From the NCBI GenBank assembly GCA_022495005.1, contig JAGYXB010000559.1:1426001-1490000 (forward strand): a stretch of 64,000 nt of DNA, given 5' to 3'. This stretch comes from Rhyacophila brunnea. Taxonomy: Eukaryota; Arthropoda; Insecta; Trichoptera; Rhyacophilidae. Of the stretch, positions 22,117 through 34,414 are shown one piece after another. The notes under the pieces were generated by a model. That model made no database searches, was not told the DNA's origin, and saw only the letters and a program-made list of their open reading frames with translations. A program made the position numbers and the translations under genes. Every line of letters begins with the position of its first letter. Position 1 is the stretch's first letter.

Positions 22117-22193
22117 CTGTAGAGCATCATATTGCCCTTAACCTTATCGATAGGTAGGAGGGCTCGTCAAACATCCTGACCATGGCCTTCACT

Positions 22194-22635
22194 CATGGCA
22201 CCTACAAGAGGAGGCGCCCGGGCTTAGAGGGGGCCCGGCGTGGTGGGTCAACCAGATAAATGAGAAAAACATACACCTCAAATTTAAAATATAATATAGG
22301 TAATATGAATAAATAATTTTAAAAAAGTCGCTTGTGGCGCGGCACTATTTTCCTTAATGATTATTAACATTAAACATATGTAACCGTGCCATGTAATTTG
22401 ATGTGGTATGATATTTTAACTAAGTATGTTTCCTAACTCACAAAATGGCTTTTCATCCAATATGGTGATGGGTAGCATGCTACTTAATTACTCGCAACTC
22501 AATAAATCAAATGGATTTATTTAAAAATCGCTAAAAATACACAGAATACCCTAAACTCTGGGGTTTTGTTGAAAATTACACTGATCTTAATCTTAACGAC
22601 AGGTAGGGGGCCCGCTTCAGGATGTGGGGGCCATG
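22194..22635. mobile_element. Fam-I element, second copy next to the first
   Basis: It starts CATGGCACCTACAAGAGGAGG and ends CAGGATGTGGGGGCCATG. Flanks CCTTCACT and TCCCCACT agree at 5 of 8 positions, all differences being transitions, so an old 8 bp duplication is possible. Only about 20 bp separates it from the previous Fam-I copy. Confidence 0.65.
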
Positions 22636-22654
22636 TCCCCACTGCACTACCGGT

Positions 22655-22790
22655 CTTTATACCTTCATGCCATAGAAAGTAATAAAAAAACAGAAAGAAA
22701 TGTAGACGTTGAGATAAAGTGGGTAACCATTTAAGTAAACATACAAAATTGACTTGTTAAGAGAAAGACTTATTACAGCGCATTGTTCCA
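22655..22790 (+). repeat. Fam-R repeat, copy 1
   Basis: About 130 bp from TTTATACCTTCATGCCATAG to GAGAAAGACTTATT is almost identical to 57337-57465, suggesting a recent duplication or young element. The class is unknown. Confidence 0.7.
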
Positions 22791-23167
22791 TCGTGTAATT
22801 AAAAGTGACGCCACCGCGGCGAATAATAATTATTGTCATAATACCTGCAGAGTTGAAGTGGTGTGACCCACTTTTGCATCCGACTGTCGCCAAAATGTCA
22901 GACTCCGGTTTTGTTTACCGTGTTATAAAACGCGATGTTATGTTAGGCAGTATCACCATGTATACAGCTATGTTATTGTGCTGTAATTAACAGCTTAAAT
23001 CATCATGACATATAAACTACGGTAGAATTAGTTTAAAATTTACCTGGCAGGCACATATACGATAGTTGAGTAATTTATTTGCCCCGCCCCGCTATATAAT
23101 ATAATATCAAAACAAATACTTTGAGCTTTAAAATCAATTGCAAATCGGTATCTCGATCCTTTTTATG

Positions 23168-23835
23168 TTGTTTTACGTACACTCTATGTGCCATTAGTAC
23201 GGAGTATTCTTGAGTATGGGTCCATTATCTGGAGACCTTATGAGGTTTCCTATAAGCTTGTTTTAGAGCGTATTCAGAAGAAATTTCTTCGATGTCTTTA
23301 TAATAATGTATATAATTATTTTTCTTTTGAAAGTTTCTCAAACGAGTATTTTCCGACTAACTTTCTTCAAGGCATGCTCGCCTTTCATTCTCTTGAAGCT
23401 CGTATGTCACTTCTGCTCTTAAAGCATTTTCCCTGCTCTCACGTGGTATAGTTTCCAATCCCGATATTCTGGAAAATTTGAGTTTTTTGCACCCGTCAAT
23501 TACATACGTGACCCATTTTGGGTGAAAGCTGTTTCCTCATGTCAGGCAACCAATACCGAGGGCTGTGTGGCTGGCCAATGCACTCCCTAGAGATATAGAC
23601 ATTTTAAGCGATGCAATGTGTATTTTATTTTTTAAATTCTATTTTATTGTTTAATTTGTATTGTTGCTATTTTTGGTTTATTTCTTTTGACATAAAATTA
23701 TTTTTTGCTTTGTTTTTTCTCTACTAAGTTGATTTACATTTACTTTTTATTTTAAATGTCATGTTGTTAACGTCTTGAATTAATAATTTGTTATGTGCTC
23801 AATGTGTGTTTTTGAATAAATAAATCTTGATATAT
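23168..23835 (+). pseudogene. Jockey-like LINE 3' end
   Basis: The frame at 23188-23451 reads VRSILEYGSIIWRPYEVSYK, then LERIQKKFLR, the connection region downstream of reverse transcriptase in jockey-type elements (LEY-x-S-x-I-W, then RIQKKFLR). Frames after 23451 continue the homology with shifts (RQPIPRAVWLANALPRDID). The sequence then becomes 3' UTR and stops at AATAAATAAATCTTGATAT. It is 5'-truncated, so no catalytic residues remain. Confidence 0.85.
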
Positions 23836-25622
23836 AACGTCCTAATATATTAAAACCAACGATGTTGAAGAGGCCACTCTTTTTCCAGATGTAGCCTTCT
23901 GTGATTTCCCTATTAACATCACTGAAACTAGTTTCAGTTTGCGATGAGTGCCATTTTTCATAGCGAAGTGAACCATAATCCCTTATACCCCTTCATAATT
24001 TGTATGAAAATTGGTAGAACAGATGCCCTTTGTTGCTTTAATATATTACATTTAAGCTCAATCTTTATAGTAAAAGATTTTTGTTAATAATTATCTTTGG
24101 TTTAAAACGCATAATTATTACATAAACAGTTAAAAAAAATGAATGTGAATATTTTTTTTTTACTTTGAAATACTGCATACATGTCCCTGTAGTCCCAACA
24201 TTGTTGTTCTATTCTACTAACGTGTCAACAAATATTTACATAATGTTGTGTTGCAAAATGAATGAAGAATACATATTATACTGTTTTTATTAAAAATCAA
24301 GTTTCTTAAAATTGATTAGGTTTGTCAATATAGAAAATTCATAAATATAAATGAAATTTAGATAGTTTTACTTTATACGAATGTCATAATATAATTCTTT
24401 ACAAGCTAACTTACATAATATATATATATATTTTCCATTGGTTATCCAATCGTATTCCTGGCCACCTTCTGATGAAGTTTCTCATATTTCTTTACTTTAG
24501 AAGAAAACCTTTTTTAAAATATTATCGTGTTTATTATAATAACTAATTTATGTCTCGTGTCACATTGTTTGTTATAAAATCAATACACATTTTTTTAGTA
24601 TCGTGATGCATAAACATGCAACAGCGCGCAAGAGAAAGGCAAAATTATGTTACTGGAGGTACTTATCAATAAAATGAATTGTCAGTGGGAGGGATTCACA
24701 GGTGAATGCTAAAAATGTGCATAACATTGCCGCACACTGAAAATTCCTCGTATAATGTCAAATGTCAAACTACGAGTACGTTACTTTGTAAATTTATTCA
24801 ATATTCTTGTAGCAAACTGCTATTTTTCCATTTATGGAAACCAGTGACGATGACTGGGTATTGGAGGGAAGTAAACGGTCCGTATCCGTGAAGAACAGTA
24901 CATTCTTGAATATTATAGTTATATTGTGGGGTTGCTGCATTGATATACTACTAGATGAGGAGTTCCCATACAAGTGTCATTTTAAAAATGTACCACAAAA
25001 GAAGATATTACGAATATCGTCTTATAATATTTCCTTGTATGTATAATGCGTTAAGACCGTTAACATGGATTCCCGAATTTCACCCGTATTGCCCTGGCTG
25101 TAAAACTAAATTTTCGTTCTTGGAATAGTGAACCTAAGGGTGGCTGCAACGCAAAACAGACAGAGCAAGTCATCATGCGCTGACTATTAGTTAGAGTAAG
25201 ATGCAAGCTAGATCGGGCTTACTCATAATTATTGCCAGGTCGTTTTCGAGACAAATATTAAGTGATCTTATATCGAGTTAAGTCCGCTGATATTAAAACA
25301 GTAAGTTTTAACACTGGCCGAGTCGATGAAAATCGGGCGTCATTTTAAGAAGCATATGATTCAGATTCATCCAGTAGTATATCAATGGGTTGCTGCCAAA
25401 AGTTGGTAAGTCTTGAAACCATGCTACTGAGTAATTGCAATTTGAAGTTTGACATGTCCTCTAAAATCAGGCATAGGATGTTAATTTATTTGTGCTTTAT
25501 GTGCATGTTCTATAATAAAATATCGGACGACTTTTTTTGATATTTTTTCTGCCATTCATATTTATCTAAGCACATAATTCATTCGGTTTATATTTATATA
25601 TTGAAGTATTATATTTTTTTTT
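23836..25622. other. Long gene-free stretch
   Basis: No family match recognised. The frame 24834-25046 (+), starting METSDDDWVLEGSKRSVSVK, is the most protein-like piece but has no known domain or context. A TA-rich run lies at about 24418-24432. Confidence 0.4.
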
Positions 25623-25627
25623 CGTGT

Positions 25628-26612
25628 CATGTCCGATCCGAATAAGATCATAATATGGGCTTCCACAGAGTGGAGGTTTGCATTAACAGATTTTCTTTTT
25701 ACGAGAAATGGATGTCAGCCACTTGCTCAACCTATTAGGTCCATAATCTGACTCAAACATAAATTTAAAAACAATATGTGTATTTGTCAGACCCAGGATT
25801 CGAACCTGGGACCCACGACACTATAGACCAACGCTTAAGCCACGCGACCATAGTGGGTGATACAATATTTTTTTCCGACCATGTCCGATCCTAATATGAT
25901 CATATGGGCCTCCACAGAGTAGAGGTTTGTATTAACAGAATTTGTTTTTTACGAGAAATGGATGTCAGCCACTTGCTCAACCTATTAGGTCCATACTCTG
26001 ACTCAAACATAAATTTAAAAACAATATGTGTATTTGTCAGACCCAGGATTCGAACCTGGCACCCACGACACTATAGGCCAACGCCTAAGCCACGCGGCCA
26101 TCGTAGGTGATACAATATTTTTTTTTCTACTATGTCCGATCCTAATATGATCATATGGGCCTCCACAGAGTAGAGGTTTGTATTAACAGATTTTGTTTTT
26201 TACGATAAATGGATATCAGCCACTTGCTCAACATATTAGGTCCATACTCTGACTCAAACACAAATTGAATAACAATATGTGTATTTGTCAGACCCAGGAT
26301 TCGAACCTGGGACCCACCACACTATAGGCCAACGCTTAAGCCACGCGGCGATCGTAGGTGATACAATATTTTTTTTCTACCATGTCCGATCCTAATATGA
26401 TCATATGGGCCTCCACAGAGTAGAGGTTTGTATTAACAGAATTTGTTTTTTACGAGAAATGGATGTCAGCCACTTGCTCAACCTATTAGGTCCATACCCT
26501 GACTCACACACAAATTGAAAAACAATATGTGTACTTTCCAGACCCAGGATTCGAACCTGGGACCCACGGCGTGATAGTCCAACGCTTAAGCCGCGCGACC
26601 ACCGTGGGCGAT
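25628..26612 (-). mobile_element. Head-to-tail tetramer of the Fam-D SINE
   Basis: Four near-identical units begin (tail end) at 25628, 25880, 26130 and 26381, a period of 250-252 bp. Each has the tail CATGTCCGATCC, body GAGAAATGGATGTCAGCCAC, and a tRNA head containing CCCAGGATTCGAACCTGG (reverse of box B) and GCTTAAGCCACGCGGC (reverse of box A region). Units are joined through TACAATATTTTTTTT, i.e. the A-rich tail of one leads straight into the next head. The T arm (CCAGG, TTCGAAT, CCTGG) is perfectly paired. Confidence 0.92.
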
Positions 26613-26629
26613 AAATACAATAAATTACT

Positions 26630-26815
26630 CAGTCTAAACTGTCAAAACCTTCTATCTCACTCTAAAAGTTAACACAGCAAAGAGAGGTGCTGTTAAAACT
26701 TTTTCACAGTTCTTATTGTAACAATTAACCGCCTCAATACATAAATATGATATATTATGATAGCAGGCTTGTGTATAGAATAGATGCGCTGATGCTGAAT
26801 GATGCTGTATATCAG
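26630..26815 (+). repeat. Fam-P fragment
   Basis: GTTAACACAGCAAAGAGAGG, AGAGGTGCTGTTAAAA and TGTGTATAGAATAGATGCGC match parts of the Fam-P element at 44535-45680, including its terminal word. Confidence 0.6.
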
Positions 26816-26835
26816 GCGGTCTACATATAGGTATG

Positions 26836-27111
26836 TCGTCCAGTTCATTAGTCAGAATATCAGAAATAACTAGTTTTGAGATAATGGTAAAAGTGATATT
26901 GTAATGGTCACCAAAAAATCTAATATTGATTTATGCCAGAATTTTATAAATTTTATCGTCATGTGTTTACAGATTAGGTTCTTTTAGAGAAATTTAGAGA
27001 CGACATTTAGAAATATTCTTTGAACCAGATTGAGTGTAAAATTTTACACAAAACTGCATATTTAACTCAATTTTTTTTTTTTTGGAGTTGTCTGACTAAT
27101 GAACTGGACGA
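26836..27111. mobile_element. MITE with 21 bp perfect TIRs
   Basis: TCGTCCAGTTCATTAGTCAG at the left is exactly mirrored by CTGACTAATGAACTGGACGA at the right; with one further base each, the arms are 21 bp and perfect. The 276 bp interior is non-coding with a poly-T run. No clear target duplication was seen, so the superfamily is left open. Perfect arms suggest a young insertion. Confidence 0.88.
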
Positions 27112-27554
27112 TCGTTAAAAATATATATTTGTATATGTATGTAGCATCACTCATCACTAATTGGTTGGAATAGTCATTATTTAAAATACCTACTTGCTTA
27201 ATACTCATATAGGTGATCCATTTCGAGGTGTAGGTTTTAATTTATCGTCGCTGTCATCCAGAGAGATGGGAGATTGATTATTGATTTCATTAAGTCATTA
27301 ATTTAATCAATTATCTAACTGATACCAAAATTCGTAATCTAATTTAATAAAAAAAACTGAAGAAACTGGTTTATAATGGCGCATCCGTCAATATTTCGTT
27401 AACTGAATAGATAACAAAATTAATATAACATAAGGTACCTATCTCTGATATTCTGATAATAATATTGTAATTTGCTATGGAAAGTTTATTTCTGAAGTTC
27501 TACCCATTTCCCTCTATCTCTCTTTTCATTGGAGTTCCTCAACTTCCCCCCTCT

Positions 27555-27583
27555 TACATTATTATTATTATTATTATTATTGA
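27555..27583. repeat. (ATT)n microsatellite
   Basis: About nine ATT units in a row. Confidence 0.85.
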
Positions 27584-27903
27584 CTGCATACGATATAATA
27601 AAAGTATATTGCGTTATCTACATAAGTGGGTAAAAGTAATTATTTTTATTGAGGTAAATTACTACTCTTAAGTCGAGATTTTTAAGTGAAAATATAAAAA
27701 GAATCATTATTTTGAAAATAACGGTTTAATGTATATATAGGTACTTAATAACAGTTGATGATTTTGAAAATAATGAATTTTTCACATTTTCACTTAAAAT
27801 TGTTTTTTTTTAAATATTAAATATTTTAAACTTAAGTTGTTTTAATTAATTAATTTAATTAATAAATAGATTCCACAAAAAATAATGTTTTATTTTTCCG
27901 CTG

Positions 27904-27953
27904 GCTGTTCTGTTTTGTCACTGTTCTGTTTTGTCACGTTCTGTTTTGTCCGG
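27904..27953. repeat. Three tandem 15-17 bp units
   Basis: The word TGTTCTGTTTTGTCAC occurs three times in a row with small changes in the last copy. It is followed by CCGGTTACAATTATTT. Purpose unknown. Confidence 0.75.
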
Positions 27954-28083
27954 TTACAATTATTTCATTCATCTATCTAGCGTTGCACATATTTAAAAAA
28001 TGGGTAGGTACTTATACGATGCAGTAAAAAGTCAGTTAAAATTTAATAATCATTCATGAATAAATATTAACCATGAAAATTAC

Positions 28084-28263
28084 CTGTGTGTCTATAATCT
28101 ATATGCGGTTTCAATCGTTCGGTTAACAATAATAGTATTGTAATAGATTCAGGATGTATGCATAATGTAGAGAACGTGACTATTGCACCGGTTAGCATTG
28201 CAAGGCCGCCCGACGTGTCGCTCACCTCACGAACCGATATAGATGGAGCACAGGTAAGGGGTG
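28084..28263 (-). CDS. Candidate internal exon, possible membrane protein
   Basis: On the minus strand a long pyrimidine tract (CCCCTTGCCCCTCTTTCC) leads to GGGCACAG, a good acceptor. The next 180 nt stay open in one frame and end at CACACAG followed by GTAATT, a good donor. The peptide has APSISVREVSDTSGGLAML, TGAIVTFSTLCIHPESITIL, then LLLTERLKPHIDYRHT; the middle is hydrophobic and could span a membrane. The exon is symmetric in phase and more GC-rich than its surroundings. I do not recognise the family. The opposite strand also has an open frame ending at GAGCACAG followed by GTAAGG, so strand assignment is uncertain. Confidence 0.35.
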
Positions 28264-28507
28264 CTGTGCCCGGAAAGAGGGGCAAGGGGGTAGACAGGTG
28301 ATATTTGCGACTCCTTATTCAGACAGGGCCGGCTGCATATGCACCTGGACCGTAATGTATCGAAAGGTAATAATGTCAATGGTAATTGATTTAATTGTTG
28401 TTTGGTCACTTGGATTGGCAAATATATTAAATTTTATTTCTTGTTGTATCATAAAAGAAACCGGTAAATGATTAAAATAAATTAACATTGGCACATAAAT
28501 ATAGCTA

Positions 28508-29092
28508 CCATGAAGGGTGGAGGTAGGCTGTTAAGATTCGATATAAATAGCGCACACTTAACTTTGTCAGTCATACATATTTGTTTTTATTGGCCTTTGA
28601 ATACAATTATTTGCAGTTGATACTGTTAAGTTTATAAAAATCAATTAAACCCTGCTTAAACTAAACCATAATAGTTAAGGTATACTATGTGCGACCTGAC
28701 AAAACTAGTGCACACCTTTTCAGTAATACCTACATATTTGTTTTTGTTGAATTAAAAATGAATAATATCAAAGATAGTGTTACTTAGTTTTTTGTATAAA
28801 ATCAATAAGCCCTGCCGTGTCTAAATCAAACCATAATCGATAAAAATTATCCAAAATTATGCTATGTTAAACCGTACATACATTTAGATATTTTATAGAT
28901 AAAGGAATATTTTTTGACTATAATTATCTACTTATGGCTTGGATTAGGCGGGGTTTAATTGAACTTTGAAAACTAACAAACACTATCTAGCTAGACAGTG
29001 TAGTCTTAGTTCAATGAAAACAAATACGTTAAAGTTTAGTGTGCACTATTTATGTCAGATCCTAACAGCTTGCCTCCACCCTTCGCTAATGG
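28508..29092. mobile_element. Fam-C hAT-type MITE, copy 3
   Basis: Ends CCATGAAGGGTGGAGGTAGG and the mirrored GCCTCCACCCTTCGCTAATGG (last bases) enclose the same internal plan as copy 1, including the repeated partial end at about 28690-28745. No clear target duplication remains. Confidence 0.8.
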
Positions 29093-29189
29093 AGACAGTA
29101 ATGCTTACGCGGCTTAAAGTTGAATTTTGTTTATTCTTCAGTGTTTTACTGATAAATAAATAAAACTATATACATTACACTTTTAATTT

Positions 29190-29260
29190 ACCAGCCACAA
29201 AATCGATCCTGTGGTCGTCAGTCTTATGGACGACCGCTCTACTAACTCGATTAAAATGAG
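29190..29260 (-). other. tRNA-like sequence, degenerate
   Basis: On the minus strand TAGTAGAGCGG fits a Pol III box A, and AGGATCGATTTTG is a weak box B inside a hairpin CACAG/TTGTG. I cannot pair an acceptor stem, so this is a tRNA relic or SINE head rather than a tRNA gene. Confidence 0.3.
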
Positions 29261-29849
29261 TGTTGTAAAAATCTAATGAAAAATATTCAAGCCCAACTAC
29301 ATAGACACAGATAAATTAGTAGAATTAGACAGACAAAATAGAAAAAGATGAAACCGCAGTCGGCAGATTGTAAAGATTGTTATTATCATACATTTCTTTA
29401 AAAGAGTACAAATAGTTTTACTGGTATGAAGTACGCGAATTCGTTTAGATTTGAATGGATGGTGTAGGCTGCGATAATCATGAGGTGTCTATAATTTCTA
29501 GATATGTCACTGCCTAATTTAAATAAATGTAATATGTACATAAATACATACATTTTTAAAATATATATTTTAGTGGTAAATAAATTCTCTTACTTAAAAT
29601 CGCATACATTTTTAATCTATCCACTATATTTCTCGTATATACATATAGTATATAATATAATACTATGCTATTGTACATTGTGTTGTTCATCAATCATATA
29701 CATTAAACAATACTTAAATCACATTCGATCAAACTAGTTAATAGACACTGACAGAATTAAAAAAAAATTTTCATCTTTGAAGATGACGTAAATATCACTG
29801 TTTTACAACTTTTTTTATAATGATAGATACATTCAGAATTAATAAATAA

Positions 29850-30274
29850 AATAATTACAAGACAAAAAGAACTTTTTATATACAACTTTTTTAAATTCTG
29901 TTGAACCATGTAAACTTGACTTGACTAGCTTAAACGATCAAAAAAATTTGTACTTGACATATCATATTGATTTCCATAGTAAAGCACGTATATATTACTA
30001 ATTTAGTTGCTAGGACCCCAGACCCCTGACAACCAATAATGGTATCGAAATAACTTTTAATACAAAACAGAATTAACTGAAAATTAATTCAATTCTACTT
30101 AAAAATGGCTAAAAGTATTAAAAAATGCATTGGCATCGTGTTCTGATATATTCTAAAAGTTTCAAATATCTAGCTAGTCGAAAAGTTAGTTAAAAATCGA
30201 TTGCAAGATTTGTACCGGACAAAGAGCCACCGGACAAACAAGAATACGAGCTAAGAAAAACGTTGTAATATTAT
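29850..30274 (+). mobile_element. Fam-B MITE
   Basis: From ATAATTACAAGACAAAAAG to AAAAACGTTGTAA, with the internal words CTTGACTTGACTAGCTTAAA and CAAGATTTGTACCGGACAAA. The short ends TTACAAG and CTTGTAA-like CGTTGTAA form an imperfect inverted pair. It is non-coding. Confidence 0.75.
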
Positions 30275-33198
30275 TATGTGAAGTCGACACTGATACAATC
30301 CGTAAAATTGCAGTCCCTTATAATGATGATATTTCGACGCGTAAATATTTTTAGTGCATTTTAATATATTTTGAGATTATAATTGCATTTATTTATTCAA
30401 TGGGCAAAGATTTTCATTTACTTATTTATTTAAATATTACTGATTTTGACGATGCATAAATTTAGTTATGTAGTTATGCAATTTCTAATCACGATTCATT
30501 TCTAAATCAATCAATGATCTAAGTCGCCTCTGACATCCGCTGTTTTAATACGTATAATATCGCCGACTTTACTATAATGTTACTTTATAGCCTTTATAGG
30601 TTGTTTCAAAGCCGATGCGCTTAACGGTAAGCAAGCATTTCCTCCCTCTTCAATCCACGTTCATCTACCATCTCTTGTTTCCATCTTCGTGTCGTTAGAT
30701 TTGAGATGTCCTCTACAAATTCGCAACGGCTCGCACGACCCGGATGTTAAAAAATAGTATACCACCGAATCGGTTGACAATAAAATGACTTCATATAATA
30801 ATGCAAGGGTATCGGATTTTTTTTCATTTTTCGCTAGGAAATGAACTACATTGTTTAATAATTGATTACAAATATTTTAAATTGATAACACAGTGAATGG
30901 ATACTTTGTTTCTTTTTGGCACGCTTACGTAATTTAAAGTTAGGAAAGATATTTGAAGGCATCCCTAGAAAAAGGGTCTATATAATACATTGGTATCAAA
31001 GTGATTTTATTGTATTTAAAGGGTCTGTAACACAGTTTACACAGCGTGAGGAATTTAATTTTCATAATATCGCAACACTTCTTATCAAAATTCGTTCGAC
31101 AAGGTTGGCTAATGTGGATTAGATGGGTCTACATGCGATGAACAATTTGATACCTTTACTTTGAGTTTTTATATTTTTATTGTTTGATCTATTATGTATT
31201 GTATCTTAAAATACTGTTTTTTTTTAAGAAAATGCCTAACTTTTAAAATATACACATAAAACTTTGAAATTATTGTATTTATTGTTGTGTTTTTCATCTC
31301 TCCCGAACATTTGTGAATATTGCATATATATCCTTTTTATAGGGACGCCTTATTTTTTCGATTATGTACCTACTTATTTATTTCTGACGTTTAATTGATA
31401 ACTTTGTTATTATGATATTTCGGCCCCTTAGAGTCAAAGAAACGTATTTCATTTTTCTCTACTTTACAGGAGACCCCAAACACAAGTAAATTTACATTCC
31501 ACAGACATTAACAAGAAAGTGTTTGCAGGAGATATGTATTGAATTATCTTTTATCCATTGAATTTTTTGATAAGTTTCTTTGTCACTTAACATAACTTGT
31601 CATTTAATGTCCAGTACCATACGTAACACAAAATTGTTAAAAATTTAGATAGGTTTATTTGACTCTATTATGTACGTCGGTGATAGGTATCTAATAAATC
31701 AGAAGTATTGAGTGTTATCTCAATATGCGTAACTAACCTGTAATTGGTGATGCTAACGCTAACTGGGATGATAATAACACCGTTCTCAACTAAATTATTT
31801 CGGATATCAATATTATATTATTCTTGTGGTGTGAATGTAAGTTCCGGTGTTTAATGTCATATTGTGAATGTGTTAACTTATAATTTGTAATTTTCATATC
31901 GTGACCATCATCAGTAATAGTCTGCTATTTGTGCCCGTTGAATGTTTCATATGCCTGGTATTTTTTTTATTTTTATTAATACTTTGGTCGCTGAAGACGC
32001 ACCTGGCGTGTAATGACCAGGCGGCCGATCGATGTAATTAACGTGCATTTTAAAGGTGGTAATTAAAAAATCATTATTTAGTCAGCAGCGAATGAGTTAA
32101 GTTACGAAGTTTCAGCTATGTTTTATTTTGCTTCATATTAATTATTACATTTATAATTAAATTAATGATTATAAAAAAAACGGTCATTATGGTGATTTCT
32201 TTGTGCGTTATGTGCATGTTCTATATTTTATCGGATAACATTGATTTTTTCCTGTAGCACACATATTTATAATTAGACATATAATACGTTGTTAACTTTA
32301 AATACCTAAATTATCGACTTACTAACTTTTGACAGTAACCTCACGATATAATACACTGACGTTTATATAATTCAAGAGATCTCATTATATTATTAAAAAC
32401 CAACTCAGCATCCGATAATCAGATAATAATGGCTGTAGAAAAATCAATTCGTTTTTTTCTCCATTCTCTGTGTTTATGTCAGTCAATAATTCGATGTGCC
32501 CCACCATATTTTGGGAACCGTTTGATAGAAATCCGTTATACGGAACATCACTGCCTTAAACTATTTTTGCATTGCGAAATACCTCATCGATGATATAGTA
32601 TTTCTGACTCCTACTTATCTTTATGTCTTACAAAAGCATAATAATATTGCAACGCGGCCTCGCAAGGCTTTTTATAGAGACTATTGCAACACGTAATTAT
32701 TATCAATTAATTATAACAAATTTGTTAACATAATAATATATAAATTATTGAATATCCACCTACACTTATAATTCACATAGTATTATTTGTGTTATTAATA
32801 ATAGAATTAAGTAGGTATACCTACAAATTAAAGATGAATAATATTACATAAATAATAATACACGTCGCCTCAATAAAACCAGTTTACACAATATGACATG
32901 TTATGTTTTCAATGCCGTCCATTAAAAATATGGTATTTGTAAAGCTTTTGTTCAATATTGGTATTATACAATATATTAAACAAACTGGTAATTAAGAAAA
33001 CGATAATATATGAAATTAACATGTAAAATATCTTAATTTTATTAAAAAAACATCACCATTTATTATATTTTTAAGGCAACATATTTAATGGCAGTGCTTG
33101 GTGAAACATAAATTGCACTTGAATTCAAATGGAAATTTGGGTTTTTACAAAAAAAATATATTTTTTTTAATGGTTTTGTGAGATAATTAGGTAGCTAC
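30275..33198. other. Long gene-free AT-rich stretch
   Basis: Nearly 3 kb without a recognised element. Open frames (for example 30916-31122 +) lack domain signatures. A segment near 32195-32245 (TTATGTGCATGTTCTATA) is shared with 25490-25540, a short unexplained duplication. Confidence 0.4.
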
Positions 33199-33199
33199 G

Positions 33200-33228
<29 letters not shown>
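33199..33228. repeat. (TA)n microsatellite
   Basis: A run of about 29 bp of alternating T and A next to a TCATCATCATCATCACC tract. It marks the 3' tail region of the neighbouring minus-strand LINE. Confidence 0.9.
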
Positions 33229-33231
<3 letters not shown>

Positions 33232-33760
33232 TCATCATCATCATCACCTTGATTCTATCCACTTCAAAATGAAGGCCTCTCCAAGCTGATTCAACTTCTC
33301 TCGGTCCTGTGGCCTCTAGGTCTACCTTGCGGACGGTTTGTACCTCTTGGATACCACTGGATGTATAAATTTGTCCCTTCTTCGAGCTATGTGTCCAGCC
33401 CATTTCCATTTGAGATTTCTTGCGAACTCTATTACATGACAAACCCTTGCCTGTCCACTTTATCCACTCATTCCTCTTTTTGTCCTTTCGCGTTATGCCC
33501 AGCATGCACCTTTTCATATCACGTTGTGGTATGGTGTTTCTGGATCTCTCTTTTACTTAGGGTCCATGTTTCACACGCATATGTGATAACGGAAAGCACA
33601 CACTGATTGAACACTGTGCTTTAGGCACAGTGGGAGGTCACTTTTAAAGTCATTATTCAGGCGGCTAAAGGCACTCCAGCCTAGCATTACTCTGCGAACA
33701 ATTTCATCAAATATACATCCATCTATAGATACTTGTTGTCCCAGATAGATGTAGTTTTTG
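33229..33760 (-). pseudogene. Fam-F RTE-like LINE C-terminal fragment
   Basis: Minus-strand frames give the post-RT region: LGITRKDKKRNEWIKW followed by a frame break, and upstream pieces resembling W-T-L-S-K-R-D. The order (TWTL, RAMxRxMLGI, RxRNEWI, W-K-W-A/G-H) is characteristic of RTE-type reverse transcriptases in insects. It ends at the GATGATGATGATGAC tail (read on the minus strand). Several frameshifts and stops are present. Confidence 0.75.
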
Positions 33761-34414
33761 TGTAGATATGAAAGTATTTGCTTAAAAATATATATTTTTA
33801 TATTTAATACTGAATATACACAAGGTTTTTAAGAATGTTATAAGTATTCATTATTATAGATAGACACTTTTTTTAAGTTTAAACGTCAATAATAAAATTT
33901 GGCTAGCGCCGGACGTCTATTACGATTAAGTTAGCAATTTCATTTACCATAATTGATCATAAAGCAGATTGTGTACTGATTGGTTGAATTTGACATACCA
34001 CAGTTAAAATTTAGGTACAAAAAATGAAGATGAATTAATAATGTTAGATTGTATATTATAGATAGGTTCTCTTGAATTTGAACCACTGAATTTACGCCAA
34101 AGTGATTTACCAATTAAGCTACGAGCGTCCTAATTAATTACGATGAATTTAACCACTAGTTTTATATGAAATGCGCTGGCGATCGGTTTTTATGTTTTAA
34201 ATCAAGGTATCAATTAATTGCCCTAATTACAACCCGACGCCCGGATCACTCAAAATTTTAGTTATAAGGTTATAACGTACTTGGACTTGGTAATAATTTA
34301 ATAAACTATTTATTTTATTCTTCTTAATTCTTTTCTTTTATTCTTATTTTTCTAGTGGTGTTTTCAAATTATGTATATTAGTGAGCTTAACTTATTTTAA
34401 ATATATTTTGTTAA

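Larger units (their letters stand above)
20821..22174. mobile_element. Fam-I element interrupted by a hAT
   Basis: Fam-I ends are CATGTACCCC at the left and CATCCTGACCATG at the right, degenerate forms of the family end CATGGCCCCCACATCC. The interior right part (CCTTATCGATAGGTAGG) matches Fam-I copies at 41912 and 43043. Those copies read straight through the point where this one carries the 929 bp insertion. Confidence 0.75.

Noticed and set aside
25628..26612. CRISPR-like regular repetition
   Set aside because: Units are about 250 bp, contain tRNA-derived promoters and no unique spacers; this is a SINE array in a eukaryotic context.
34070..34130. tRNA-like boxes on the minus strand (TAGCTTAATTGG and GGTTCAAATTC)
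   Set aside because: The T stem and acceptor do not pair; two box-like words in AT-rich DNA are expected by chance.
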